The notes: generated from the sequence alone by a model not told the origin. A DNA stretch of 64,000 bases from Pseudomonadota bacterium (GCA_021325655.1 JAJPGT010000071.1:1-64000); one strand, 5' to 3'; counted from the first letter of the stretch, positions 54,573 through 63,235 are shown. Made by a program: numbers and translations.

Positions 54573-55449
54573 AGCTGGGACGCCAGCTCGCCTCAACGAG
54601 CTGGGAGTGCGGCGCGCGCTGTCTCGGTGCGACCCTGATCGAGGTCGTCGAGGCCGCCGAGGCCGCGGGGTTCGACGCGATCGATGTGTCGGACCATCTC
54701 TGGCAGCACCCGATCCTGGGCGGGCCGGAGGCGAGCCAGCTCGAAGCGTATACGACCCTGGGCTTCATCGCCGCCCGCACTCGGCGAGTACGCCTGCTGG
54801 CCCTCGCAACGGCGGTCTCGTACCGCCACGCCGGTCTGCTGGCCAAGATCGTCACGACGCTGGACGTGCTCTCGGGCGGTCGGACGATGCTCGGCCTCGG
54901 CGCTGGCGACTATCCCGACGAGGCGCGGGGGCTAGGTTTGCCATTTCCACCGCTCCGCGAGCGCTTCGCGCTGCTCGAAGAAACGGTCCGGGCCTGCTTG
55001 CGGATGTGGGCGGGCGAGCGGGGTGACGAGCGCCCGTTGCGTGGCCAGTATGTCCACCTGGAGCGTCCGCTGAACCTGCCCCAAAGCTTGAGTCGGCCAC
55101 ACCCGCCGATCCTGATCGCCGGCAGGGCGAGCAACGGACACTGCCGCTGGTCGCCCGCTACGCCGACGCCTGCAACCTACGCCCCTCGCCCGAGATCCCG
55201 CGGCAGTTGGAGCTGCTGCGCCGCCTCTGTGAGCAGGAGGGCCGCGACTACGAGGCGATCGAGAGGACGGCCCCCTTCGGCTTCGACGTCGGCCCGGGCG
55301 GGTCGAAGGTCGGCGAGCTGATCGGCCAGCTCCGCTGGCTGGCGAGCATGGGCATCCAGACGGTGTTCGGCTGGGTCGTGGGCGCGGAGCAGCTCACACC
55401 GCTCGAGATCATCGGGCGCGAGGTCATCCCTGCCGTCGCCAACTTTTGA
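54569..55449 (+). pseudogene. Luciferase-like (LLM class) F420-dependent oxidoreductase, frameshifted
   Basis: The frame from GTG 54569 reads a typical LLM TIM barrel: VVEAAEAAGFDAIDVSDHLW, GFIAARTRRVRLLALATAVS, LDVLSGGRTMLGLGAGDYPD and PHPPILIAG. Near 55120-55135 the match moves to another frame, which continues LPLVARYADACNL and ends EQLTPLEIIGREVIPAVANF at 55449. One missing G in a GGCAGGGCG run explains it. With the base restored the protein would be about 293 residues, the normal family size. It is either a recent pseudogene or a sequencing error. Confidence 0.8.
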
Positions 55450-55609
55450 GCCAGCGGATATCTCATCAGGGGAGTTAGCGGACAGAGGCAGCCAAAGTCT
55501 GCCGCTGCTCCTCCGAGGATGGCCGAAACAGCTCACACTGCACGGTTGGGCAACGGAAGTCAGCCTCATGTCACCCGACACGAGGTAGGGTCGATCCCGC
55601 GGACAGGCC

Positions 55610-56737
55610 CTAGCCCGGGGCGGGCACCCAGGCGATGCCGCCGTACCCGCCGTTCTGATTCAGCGTCCAGGTTTCGCCGCTCTGCGCGTCGACCAGGAAC
55701 TCGTTGTATTCGGCGCGGGCGAGCAGCCAGCGGCCATCCGGCGACCAGGCCGGGAAGGGGCTGTCCTGGCGGAAATTGGTCAGACGCTTGGGAGGTGACG
55801 AGCCGTCGACCGGCAGCACATACAGGTCCCAGGGCACGCCGTGCGCCAGGGCGCTGGGAACCAGCCAGTTGCCAAGAGCCGCCAGCGGATCCGCTGCCGC
55901 GGCCGAGGGGGTGCTATCGACGAAGCCCACCACGATCTGGTGGCCGTCGGGGGAGACGATCGGGGAGACCATCCCCTCGAACGCCTGCGAGGGCACCAGG
56001 TCACGCACCGGCCCGGCCGCCCCGTTCGCCAAGATCGGAGCACTGGACAGCGCGAGGCGCTGGCCGTCGTCACGCAGGAACACCAGCGTCTGGCCATCTG
56101 GCGTCGGATCCGGGGCGCTCGCGTTGTCCACCACCACGGTCCGCTTCCCACTGGTGACGTCGAGCCGCTCGATACGCTGCTTGGGCTCGCCAGGGTTCGG
56201 CTTGCGGGTCAAACGGCGGGTAAAGAACACCGAAGCGCCATCGGGCGACCAGCGGGGCTCGGCGAAGAACTCGTCCTTGTCCGGCTTGGCCAGCACTCTG
56301 GCCGTCCCACTGCCCCCACTGCCCTCCGCGACGACCAGGCTGGAGATGCCGATACTGCCCTCCTGCGGGGGCTCATACACCTGCGCCACGATCCGCCGGC
56401 CGTCGCGCGTCGCGTCCACCGCCCCGACCCAGCCGTCCGGCGGAGCCGGGATGAGCACGTTCTGCACTCCGTTGGCCAGGTTGTACGCCGCCGCGCCCCG
56501 AGCCTCCGGGATGAGCGCGAGGCCGGTCACGCTCGGCGCGCCGCGGAGTGTCCGCAGGGTATCACTCAGCGCTCCGGTCAGCGCCAGGCCGACCAGTCCG
56601 AGCAACAGCAGGCCGGCCAGGGCAGCCGTGACGTAGAGTAGTCCGCGGCGGGTAGAGCTACGTCGTGGCGCGGTGGAACTCATGGAGCGGGACTGGCTCG
56701 GCTCGCGTGTCGAGGGCGGTTTCGTACTCGTGCTCAT
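55610..56737 (-). CDS. Membrane-anchored TolB-like beta-propeller protein
   Basis: A 375-residue protein with a Ser/Thr/Arg-rich cytoplasmic lead, one membrane helix (residues about 33-55, LLYVTAALAGLLLLGLVGLA) and an extracellular WD40/TolB-like propeller. The blade motif recurs as FAEPRWSPDGASVFFTRRL, SAPDPTPDGQTLVFLRDD, SPIVSPDGHQIVVGF and PAWSPDGRWLLARAEYN. It starts seven bases after the CopC-CopD fusion, so it belongs to the copper operon. Such propellers are usually binding scaffolds. Confidence 0.82.
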   Translation of the reverse strand: MSTSTKPPSTREPSQSRSMSSTAPRRSSTRRGLLYVTAALAGLLLLGLVGLALTGALSDTLRTLRGAPSVTGLALIPEARGAAAYNLANGVQNVLIPAPPDGWVGAVDATRDGRRIVAQVYEPPQEGSIGISSLVVAEGSGGSGTARVLAKPDKDEFFAEPRWSPDGASVFFTRRLTRKPNPGEPKQRIERLDVTSGKRTVVVDNASAPDPTPDGQTLVFLRDDGQRLALSSAPILANGAAGPVRDLVPSQAFEGMVSPIVSPDGHQIVVGFVDSTPSAAAADPLAALGNWLVPSALAHGVPWDLYVLPVDGSSPPKRLTNFRQDSPFPAWSPDGRWLLARAEYNEFLVDAQSGETWTLNQNGGYGGIAWVPAPG

Positions 56738-56744
56738 CCGTCGA

Positions 56745-58994
56745 TCATCCCGGGTTTGGCGCCGTCCCCGGGTCGGGCTCGGCCGCCTGGGTGGCGAAGG
56801 TGCGAATGTAGTTGATCACGTGCCAGCGATCCTCCTCGGAGAGCTTGTCCTTCCAGGCAGGCATAGCCGTGCCCGGCACGCCATTGGTGATCCAGTTGAA
56901 GAGCTGGCCATCGGTATGGCCCGCCGCCATATGGACGCGCAGGTCCGCCGGCGGTGGGCGCAACGTAGCAGCGGCCGGGCCGTCGCCACGGCCGCTTTCG
57001 CCATGGCAGACGGCGCAGTTCGTGTCGTAGATCTGCTTGCCCCTTGCCAGTGAGGCTTGATCCGGCGGATACGGATTGCGCAGATTCGCGGTAGCAATGG
57101 TCGGCGCCCCGCTCAGGGAGTTGACCCCAACGTATACTCCGATGACGACCACCAGCAGGCTAGCCGCCAGCCCTGGCGCTGCGCGCCGGGGCCGGCCGCG
57201 GGCGTTGCTCCAGGTGTACCAGGCGAGCGCCAGGCCGCCGAGCGCGGTGAGGAGCGCCAGCCCGGTCCGTATATCTGGAGCCGGCAGGCCGGCCAGCGGA
57301 GCCGGCGGATTGGCGTTGCCGCCGGCCGGGGTCAGGTCGAAGCGCACCGCGGTGCGGGCATCCTCCATCCCCTGTCGGCGCACCAGCAGCACCGCCTGCC
57401 AGCGGCCCGCCACGCCCAGCTCGTTGCCCTGCGCCTGGTAGCGGCCATCGCCAGCCGGCTGGAGCGGCACCTCGACCTCGCCCAGGTCCTGGTCCAGGAA
57501 GGTGAAGCGCAGCACCGCCTTCTGCACGTTCGCCGCCGGCTGGCCGCTGCTGTCCAGCACCGCCAGGGTGTAGTTGTTCTGGCCCGGGTGCCCGGGCGAG
57601 ATGGTCAGCGCGAGCTGCAGGTCGGCGGCCGTCGCCCGCTGCTCCAGCGGCCGGCTGGCAACCTCCTGGGCATAGGTCTGCCAGCCTGGCGCCAGGCTGG
57701 TGAGCAGTCCAGCCGCGATGAGAGCGAGCACCCCGAGCCCGGCCTCGACCGCCAGCGTGACGCGGAAACGACTCGTGGCGCCCGAGGTCTTCCCGCGGGC
57801 CAGGCGTGGCTGCACTACCAGGAAGTGGAAGGCGCCGAGCAGGAGCATGCAGACAAACAGCGCGATCTTGAGCAGCAGCGTCTGGCCATAGACCGTCTCG
57901 AGCAGCGCGCCCCAGCTCCCGACCTGGAGCAGCGATTGATAGATCCCGCTCAGGACGAGCAGCGGAACGCTGGCCAGCGCCAGTCCCGAGAAGCGGGGGA
58001 GGCAGCTCCCGATGGCCTGCACTCGGCTCTGGCCGGCCGGAGCCCAGTCGAACCGCCAGAGCAGCGCCGCCAGCGCGAACAGGCCGCCGACCCAGAGGGA
58101 GACCGCCGCAAGGTGCAGCCAGTCGGCCACGACCGCCAGCTCCGGGACCTCGGTGCTGGCAGCGCCGTGGCTGTTGAGCGCGTTGACCAGCAGCAGTCCC
58201 GCGCCCAGCAGCGCGCCGATCTGCCAGGCACGGCGGTGGCCGAGCCCCTTCCAGACCACTGCCCCGAGGGCCAGCGTAAGCGCCAGCCGCGCCAGCCAGA
58301 GCACGCCGTAGCGGGTGCCGAACAGCAGCGGCCCGAGCGAGGCGCCGAGCGCGGTGGTAAGCCCCTGGCCACTGGCGACGGCAGCCTGCAGCACCAGCGA
58401 GACGAGCGCGGCGATGAGCAGAACCGCCACCGCGGCGAGCCCGGGCGGGCGGAAGGCGCGGCTGAACGCGGAGGCGAGCGCGCCGCGCAGCACCAGGCCG
58501 GCGAGCAGGAAGCCGCCCAGCAGCAACGTCTGCGCCAGGTAGCTCACGGCGCGGGGGAGCGCTTCGAGGACGGTGAGGCCGGTTACCTCGGGGGCGGGCG
58601 CCGCGGGCGCTAGCGTGGCGGCGGTGCCGACCCCGAACGTAAACAACCCGCGGATCGCGTGGCCATCGACCGCGGAAAGCGTTTTCCAGGAGACCGTGTA
58701 CGCGCCGTCCGGCAGGTTCGGCGGCAGCGAGACGACCATCGAGGTTGGGTCATCGGGCGTCACCTGGCTGTCGCCGTTGTCCACCGGTTTGCCGCTGGCG
58801 TCGAGCACCTGGACCGAGGAGAAGCCCGGCTCAAGTGCCTCGCTGAACCAGACCCGCACTCGCCCCGGAGCGCGATCCAGCCGCATGCCTGGAGGCGGTT
58901 CGGCGCGCACGAGCTGCGCGTGGGCCAGCGCCTGCGCTGGGAGCGCCAGCACCACCAGCAGGAGCCCGACGGCGAGGGCGCGCGTACGCTTCAT
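56745..58994 (-). CDS. CopC-CopD-cytochrome c fusion protein
   Basis: A 749-residue copper-handling membrane protein with four parts. A signal peptide (1-24) is followed by CopC, whose mature N-terminal His25 with Asp110 and His112 (SAVDGHAIRG) forms the expected copper brace. CopD (about 150-440) has eight hydrophobic helices. A periplasmic beta domain (about 455-570, LQLALTISPGHPGQNNYTLA) is YtkA/FixH-like. After another helix comes a cytochrome c domain with CAVCH at 660-664 and MPAWKDKLSEEDRWHVINYI. CopC-CopD fusions are common in Gram-positives; the attached c-heme is not. It may couple copper import to oxidase assembly. Confidence 0.88.
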   Translation of the reverse strand: MKRTRALAVGLLLVVLALPAQALAHAQLVRAEPPPGMRLDRAPGRVRVWFSEALEPGFSSVQVLDASGKPVDNGDSQVTPDDPTSMVVSLPPNLPDGAYTVSWKTLSAVDGHAIRGLFTFGVGTAATLAPAAPAPEVTGLTVLEALPRAVSYLAQTLLLGGFLLAGLVLRGALASAFSRAFRPPGLAAVAVLLIAALVSLVLQAAVASGQGLTTALGASLGPLLFGTRYGVLWLARLALTLALGAVVWKGLGHRRAWQIGALLGAGLLLVNALNSHGAASTEVPELAVVADWLHLAAVSLWVGGLFALAALLWRFDWAPAGQSRVQAIGSCLPRFSGLALASVPLLVLSGIYQSLLQVGSWGALLETVYGQTLLLKIALFVCMLLLGAFHFLVVQPRLARGKTSGATSRFRVTLAVEAGLGVLALIAAGLLTSLAPGWQTYAQEVASRPLEQRATAADLQLALTISPGHPGQNNYTLAVLDSSGQPAANVQKAVLRFTFLDQDLGEVEVPLQPAGDGRYQAQGNELGVAGRWQAVLLVRRQGMEDARTAVRFDLTPAGGNANPPAPLAGLPAPDIRTGLALLTALGGLALAWYTWSNARGRPRRAAPGLAASLLVVVIGVYVGVNSLSGAPTIATANLRNPYPPDQASLARGKQIYDTNCAVCHGESGRGDGPAAATLRPPPADLRVHMAAGHTDGQLFNWITNGVPGTAMPAWKDKLSEEDRWHVINYIRTFATQAAEPDPGTAPNPG

Positions 58995-59206
58995 GGCGTC
59001 TCCCCGGCGGGATCATGGCCGGCGCCGGCCGGCGCCGGCTCGACTGGCGGCTGGGACTCGCCCTCGTCCGCCTCGTCATCGTCTTCAGGACGCTTGCGTC
59101 CAGAAAAGAACACCACGCCGACACCGATGAGCAGCGCGATGCCGACCATGATCGCCTCGTCCCAGCCGCCGGCGTGCAGCAGCCCCGCTACCTGCATCCC
59201 GATCAT
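58991..59206 (-). CDS. Small single-helix membrane protein coupled to the CopC-CopD fusion
   Basis: From ATG 59206 (GGGGGAGCGGGAG upstream) 71 residues: MIGMQVAGLLHAGGWDEAIM starts the protein, one helix follows (IMVGIALLIGVGVVFF), then a basic turn GRKRPEDDDEADEG and a Pro/Glu tail. Its last bases overlap the next ATG (ATGA). Proteins of this shape are often found beside copper and oxidase-assembly genes, but I cannot assign a function. Confidence 0.62.
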   Translation of the reverse strand: MIGMQVAGLLHAGGWDEAIMVGIALLIGVGVVFFSGRKRPEDDDEADEGESQPPVEPAPAGAGHDPAGETP

Positions 59207-59472
59207 CTCCCGCTCCCCCTCCATTCGCGGCTCTGCCGCGGCGATAGCTCCTGGGGGAGGCCGGAGGCCAGCGCGCGCCGCGGCTGTGTTTGCACAAGGC
59301 GCGAGAATGGCACATCTGCCAGGCTGGCCGGCTCCGCCACCACCAGGCTCTTTCCAAAAGAAGCACGGAGGAAATGCACAAACGGGCTCCCTAACATGCT
59401 GCATTCAATCCAACGCAGACAGGGCAGACGACGCCCTGACCCCAGGAACGAAGGGGAAGCTGCGGCGCCCGG

Positions 59473-59874
59473 CTAGCGCGGCGGCCCTGGCGGCGGCGAG
59501 AGCGCAACCGGGGTGAGACACGGATCGGCAGCCGGCGCCAGCCGCCCGGAAAGCTGGAGCAGACAGCCGAGCAGCAGCGTAACCACCAGGCTGTCAAACC
59601 CAGCCACCAGGCTCAGCGCCACGCCCGGACCGTCGCTATGGCGGAGCTGCGGCACAGCCAGCTCCCGCGCCAGGGTGACAGGAGAGAGCAGCGCCGATGG
59701 AGGAACACTCCACTGATTCAGATGGACATGGGGGAAAACGAAGTGCAGGCTCTGGCCGAGATGCTCGTCGCCTACGCAGACACAGCGCACCGGAACCACC
59801 AGCGCGAGCGTAACAACCAGCAGACATAGTAGGAGCGAGACGCCTCGCCCCGGTGCCCCGATGTACAGGGACAC
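59473..59874 (-). CDS. Putative Cys/His-rich membrane protein, first gene of the copper operon
   Basis: A 133-residue frame with a hydrophobic N-terminal segment (VSLLLCLLVVTLALVVPV), then CVCVGDEHLGQSLHFVFPHV followed by HL. That gives two Cys and four His within 22 residues. A second hydrophobic segment is near 88-110 (SLVAGFDSLVVTLLLGCLLQ), followed by a Pro-rich tail. The ligands would face the extracellular side and could bind copper. I know no named family for it. It precedes the CopC-CopD cluster on the same strand with a 266-base gap that holds nothing I recognise. Confidence 0.55.
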   Translation of the reverse strand: MSLYIGAPGRGVSLLLCLLVVTLALVVPVRCVCVGDEHLGQSLHFVFPHVHLNQWSVPPSALLSPVTLARELAVPQLRHSDGPGVALSLVAGFDSLVVTLLLGCLLQLSGRLAPAADPCLTPVALSPPPGPPR

Positions 59875-59948
59875 GGCAGATACCGCTCCGGGTGGAGCCG
59901 AGCGCCGGCTCCGCGAAAGCCTAACCAGGCTGCTCTCCCACCGTCAAA

Positions 59949-59972
59949 TTTCCGCCGCCCGGGCGGCGGAAA
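59949..59972. promoter_or_regulatory. Perfect 24-bp palindrome at the start of the copper operon
   Basis: TTTCCGCCGCCC is followed directly by its exact complement GGGCGGCGGAAA. On the minus strand a TACAAT box lies just upstream (59987-59982), so the palindrome begins about four bases after the expected start site. It could be a repressor site or an RNA hairpin. Confidence 0.6.
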
Positions 59973-60143
59973 GACGAGGCCATTGTACTCGTAGCGCGTG
60001 ACAGCCCTGGCTATTCTGGCGAAACGAGGCGTGACCACGAGTGCCGCTGCCACCAGCGTTGCCGCTGGTCGTAGTGGCCGCCTCCGGGTTGGCAGTGGCG
60101 CCGTGACGGGGCGACAGCTACCCCGCGGCGGCGCGCCAGGGGG

Positions 60144-60172
60144 TTGACGCGCAGCGCGGCGGCGCCTAGAAT
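60144..60172 (+). promoter_or_regulatory. Sigma-70-type promoter of the sulfur assimilation operon
   Basis: TTGACG at 60144-60149 and TAGAAT at 60167-60172 with a 17-base spacer. Start near 60179. This is one of the best promoter matches in the window. Confidence 0.72.
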
Positions 60173-60181
60173 GCCCCACAG

Positions 60182-60222
60182 GCAGAAGTTGAGTAAGTCG
60201 CTTCAGTAACTCGACTTTCTGC
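60182..60222 (+). promoter_or_regulatory. Leader hairpin of the sulfur assimilation operon
   Basis: GCAGAAGTTGAGT (60182-60194) pairs with ACTCGACTTTCTGC (60209-60222), giving 13 pairs with one G-U and one bulged base around a 14-base loop. It begins about three bases after the predicted transcription start. It may be an operator for a sulfur regulator or an RNA element. I could not fit it to a SAM riboswitch class. Confidence 0.55.
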
Positions 60223-60260
60223 TCGGGGAGCGGCGCCCGCTGGCGCCTGCTGGAGGCAAC

Positions 60261-61904
60261 ATGGACCGGTCCACCACTCCGCCCACGGGGGTGCGCGAGG
60301 CGCCCACCTGGGACCTGGTGCTCAAGCGCAACGCTATCGAGCGGCTCAAGCAGGAGCGCTTCCCGCTCGAGATCCGCGACGACTTCCCGCGCCTCATCGC
60401 TCAGGGGTACGAGACGCTTCCGGAGGAGGACGTCGTCCGTTTGCAGTGGTACGGCCTGTACCACGACAAGCCGAAGACCGGCTACTTCATGCTCCGGGTC
60501 AAGGTGCCGGGGGGTGTGCTGGGTCCGGCCCGGCTGCGGGTGCTGGGCGAGCTGACGCAGCGGTTCAGCCGCGGCCAGGCGGAGCTATCTACCCGCCAGA
60601 ACCTGCAGCTCCACTGGATCCGGCTGGAGCACCTGCCCGAGATCTTCGCCACGCTGGACGCGGCCGGCTTCAACAATGCCGGTGGCTGCGGCGACACCGT
60701 GCGCAACATCACCGCCTGCCCCGTGGCCGGGCTGACCCCGGCGGAGGCGTTCGACGTCTCGCCGCTTGTCCGGCAGGCGGCCGAGTTCTTCTATGGCCAC
60801 CGGGTGTACAGCGACCTGCCGCGCAAGCACAAGATCACCATCGCCGCCTGCGACGGACAGTGCAACGCTCCCGAGATGCACGACATCGCACTGATCGGTG
60901 CGGTGCGCCCGGACGGCCGGCGCGGCTTCGGGGTGACCGTGGGCGGCGGGCTCTCCTCCACCCCGCGCATCGCTCAAGACATGGGCATCTTCGTCCCCGA
61001 AGATCAGGCACTCGAGGTGCTCTGCGCGCTGTTAGACGTTTGGCGCGAGGATCTGAAGTACCGCGTCTCGCGGGTAAAGGCGCGGATGAAGTTCATGGTG
61101 GACGACCACGGCGCGGCCGGGATGCGCCGCCTGGTGGAAGCGCGGCTGGGCCGCTCGTTCGAGGACTTTCCGGCACCGAAGCCGACCGCGGAGGCGGACC
61201 ACATCGGCATACACCCGCAGAAGCAGCCGGGTCGGGTCTACGTCGGCTTCCCGGTCCACCTGGGGCTGATCAGCGGCGCGCAGCTCCTGGCGCTTGCCGA
61301 TCTGGCGGAGGAGCTCGGCGGCGACCTCCGCATCACCCGGCAGCAGAACTTCATCCTGGCCGGCATCCCCGAGTCTCGCCTGGAGGCCGTGCTCCAGCGG
61401 GTGGAGGAGATCGGCTTCACCCTGAACGTCAACCGCATCCGCGCCAACGGCATCGGCTGCACCGGGCAGCCGCTGTGCAACTACGCGGTCGCCGAGACAA
61501 AGAGCAAGCTGGGGGAGATCGTCGAGCGGCTCGAAGCCCGCTTCGGGTCCGCGGTCGCCCCCTTGAAGATCCACGTGGACGGCTGCCCGCATTCCTGTGC
61601 CCATCACTGGACGGCAGACATTGGGCTGCAGGGAACCACCGCCCGGCATGAGCCGGGGCAAGAGGGCAAGCAGGAGGCGTACGAGGTCTACCTGCGCGGC
61701 GGCTACGGTCGTGACGCCGCCATCGGTCGCCCTGTCCTGCGCCGGGTGCCGGCAGAGGCGGTGGTGGACCAGGTGGAGCGCCTGGTCGCCCGCTACCTGG
61801 CCGAGCGCCACCCGGACGAGACCTTCCGTGCCTACGTGACCCGCAAGACTGACGAGGAGCTGCAGCAGATCGTGGCAAGCGAGCTGGTAGGAGCGCACGC
61901 ATGA
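60261..61904 (+). CDS. Siroheme ferredoxin-dependent sulfite (or nitrite) reductase
   Basis: Six-electron reduction of sulfite to sulfide in assimilation. The 547-residue product has two ferrite-reductase halves. STRQNLQLHW and GGCGDTVRNITACPVAGLTP are in the first half, with KHKITIAACDGQCNAPEMHD near 189. The [4Fe-4S]-siroheme ligands are Cys400-x5-Cys406 (CTGQPLCNY) and Cys442-x3-Cys446 (CPHSCAHHW). Nitrite reductases share these motifs; the APS reductase immediately downstream, overlapping by four bases, favours sulfite. GGAGGC precedes the ATG. Confidence 0.92.
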   Translation: MDRSTTPPTGVREAPTWDLVLKRNAIERLKQERFPLEIRDDFPRLIAQGYETLPEEDVVRLQWYGLYHDKPKTGYFMLRVKVPGGVLGPARLRVLGELTQRFSRGQAELSTRQNLQLHWIRLEHLPEIFATLDAAGFNNAGGCGDTVRNITACPVAGLTPAEAFDVSPLVRQAAEFFYGHRVYSDLPRKHKITIAACDGQCNAPEMHDIALIGAVRPDGRRGFGVTVGGGLSSTPRIAQDMGIFVPEDQALEVLCALLDVWREDLKYRVSRVKARMKFMVDDHGAAGMRRLVEARLGRSFEDFPAPKPTAEADHIGIHPQKQPGRVYVGFPVHLGLISGAQLLALADLAEELGGDLRITRQQNFILAGIPESRLEAVLQRVEEIGFTLNVNRIRANGIGCTGQPLCNYAVAETKSKLGEIVERLEARFGSAVAPLKIHVDGCPHSCAHHWTADIGLQGTTARHEPGQEGKQEAYEVYLRGGYGRDAAIGRPVLRRVPAEAVVDQVERLVARYLAERHPDETFRAYVTRKTDEELQQIVASELVGAHA

Positions 61905-62701
61905 GCCTGACACGCCGGTACCTGGACGAGTGGGAAGCGGGTGAGCTGGCCGTCGAGTACGACGACCAGGAGCCCCAGGAGGTAATCCGCTGGGCGCTGG
62001 AGACGTTCGGCTCTGGCGCGGCAGTTTGCACCAGCTTCCAAGCGGAGGGGATGGCGATCCTGGACATGGCGGTGAAGATCGACCCGCGCGTGCGGGTCTT
62101 CACCATCGACACCCTGCGGATGCCGAAAGAGACCTACGAGCTGATCGAGCGGGTGGAAGCGAAGTATGGCATCACGGTAGAGCGCTACCGGCCCGATCCG
62201 GACGAGGTGCGGGCGATGGTAACGCGGCACGGCGAGAACCTGTTCTACCGCTCCGTGCCGCTGCGCTTGCACTGCTGCGACGTCCGCAAGGTGCGCCCGC
62301 TGCGGCGTGTGCTGAGCGGTCTGGACGCCTGGATCACCGGGCTCCGGCGCGAGCAGTGGGCCAGCCGGGCGAACATCCGCAAGATCGAGCTGGACCACGA
62401 CCACGGCGGGATCGTCAAGGTGAACCCACTGGCCGACTGGTCGCTCGAAGAGGTCTGGGACTACCTCCGCGACAACGACGTCCCGGTCCACGCGCTGTAC
62501 GCGCGCGGCTATGCCTCCATCGGCTGCGATCCCTGCACGCGTCCGGTTGCGCCCGGCGAAGACCCGCGCGCCGGCCGCTGGTGGTGGGAGAAGAACGCTC
62601 CCAAGGAGTGCGGGATGCACTGCTCGATCGAGACCGGCGGCTTCGAGCACGAGATGGAGGGCATCCTGCACGACGACCGACTGGCCGGGGCGCGGTCGTG
62701 A
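61901..62701 (+). CDS. cysH: Assimilatory APS reductase (CysH family, iron-sulfur type)
   Basis: Reduces adenylyl sulfate to sulfite with thioredoxin. The 266-residue product has CTSFQAEGMAILDMAV, TIDTLRMPKETYELIE, ITGLRREQW and the catalytic Cys237 in KECGMHC. The paired cysteines Cys125/Cys126 (HCCDVRK) and Cys209/Cys212 (GCDPCTRP) bind a [4Fe-4S] cluster, which marks APS rather than PAPS as substrate. The ATG overlaps the sulfite reductase stop and its own stop overlaps the next GTG, so the three genes are coupled. Confidence 0.94.
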   Translation: MSLTRRYLDEWEAGELAVEYDDQEPQEVIRWALETFGSGAAVCTSFQAEGMAILDMAVKIDPRVRVFTIDTLRMPKETYELIERVEAKYGITVERYRPDPDEVRAMVTRHGENLFYRSVPLRLHCCDVRKVRPLRRVLSGLDAWITGLRREQWASRANIRKIELDHDHGGIVKVNPLADWSLEEVWDYLRDNDVPVHALYARGYASIGCDPCTRPVAPGEDPRAGRWWWEKNAPKECGMHCSIETGGFEHEMEGILHDDRLAGARS

Positions 62702-63201
62702 GTACTCCGGCCACCGACCCCGCGACCACGGAGCGCGAGCCGACGGAGCTCCGGCTGTCCGAGTCGGACCGTGACATCGTCGCCCCTGAGGCGCGCGCAG
62801 TCGCGGCGGCGCTGCAGGACCGCCAGCGGCGAGCGGCCTACCAGCAGCTCGCCGCCGAGGCAGACGAGGGCGTCATCCCGCCAGCGCTTGTCGGCGACCT
62901 GGAGCGACTCCTGGAAATGGGGCTCCAGACGGGCCGCTTCCGCGGTCGCTACGGCCCGGGTGGTGAGACGGCAATGGCGCGGCTGTTCGCCCGCACCCCA
63001 CGCGGCGCGGAGATCAGCCAGCGGGTCGCCCAGGCCAACGCCGCGCTGGCCGCGCTCGTCGGCCAGACGCTGGAGCAGATCAGCTTCTCCCTCGCCGGCT
63101 GGAACGCCTACGCCATCCAGCTCAAGACCGACCGCTACGCGCTGCGCATCCGCGTGGACGGCAGCGGGGTGCAGGCCGAGAGCCTGGAGATCGACGCGTG
63201 A
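62698..63201 (+). CDS. Unknown protein of the sulfur assimilation operon
   Basis: A 167-residue protein starting at GTG 62698 inside the cysH stop. About 30 Thr/Glu-rich residues precede a helical core (VAAALQDRQRRAAYQQLAAE, ISQRVAQANAALAALVGQTL). It ends in a beta-rich part, EQISFSLAGWNAYAIQLKTD and YALRIRVDGSGVQAESLEID. No Cys and no membrane segment. I do not recognise the family. Strict coupling to cysH suggests a role in sulfite handling or electron delivery, which is inference only. Confidence 0.75.
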   Translation: MSTPATDPATTEREPTELRLSESDRDIVAPEARAVAAALQDRQRRAAYQQLAAEADEGVIPPALVGDLERLLEMGLQTGRFRGRYGPGGETAMARLFARTPRGAEISQRVAQANAALAALVGQTLEQISFSLAGWNAYAIQLKTDRYALRIRVDGSGVQAESLEIDA

Positions 63202-63225
63202 CCGCGCCGGCGGTCGGCGCGGTCA
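63199..63225. terminator. Perfect 11-bp hairpin between convergent genes
   Basis: TGACCGCGCCG pairs with CGGCGCGGTCA around a 5-base loop, overlapping the TGA of the sulfur operon's last gene. No T-run. It separates that operon from the convergent oxidoreductase gene. Confidence 0.7.
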
Positions 63226-63235
63226 TCATCCCAGG

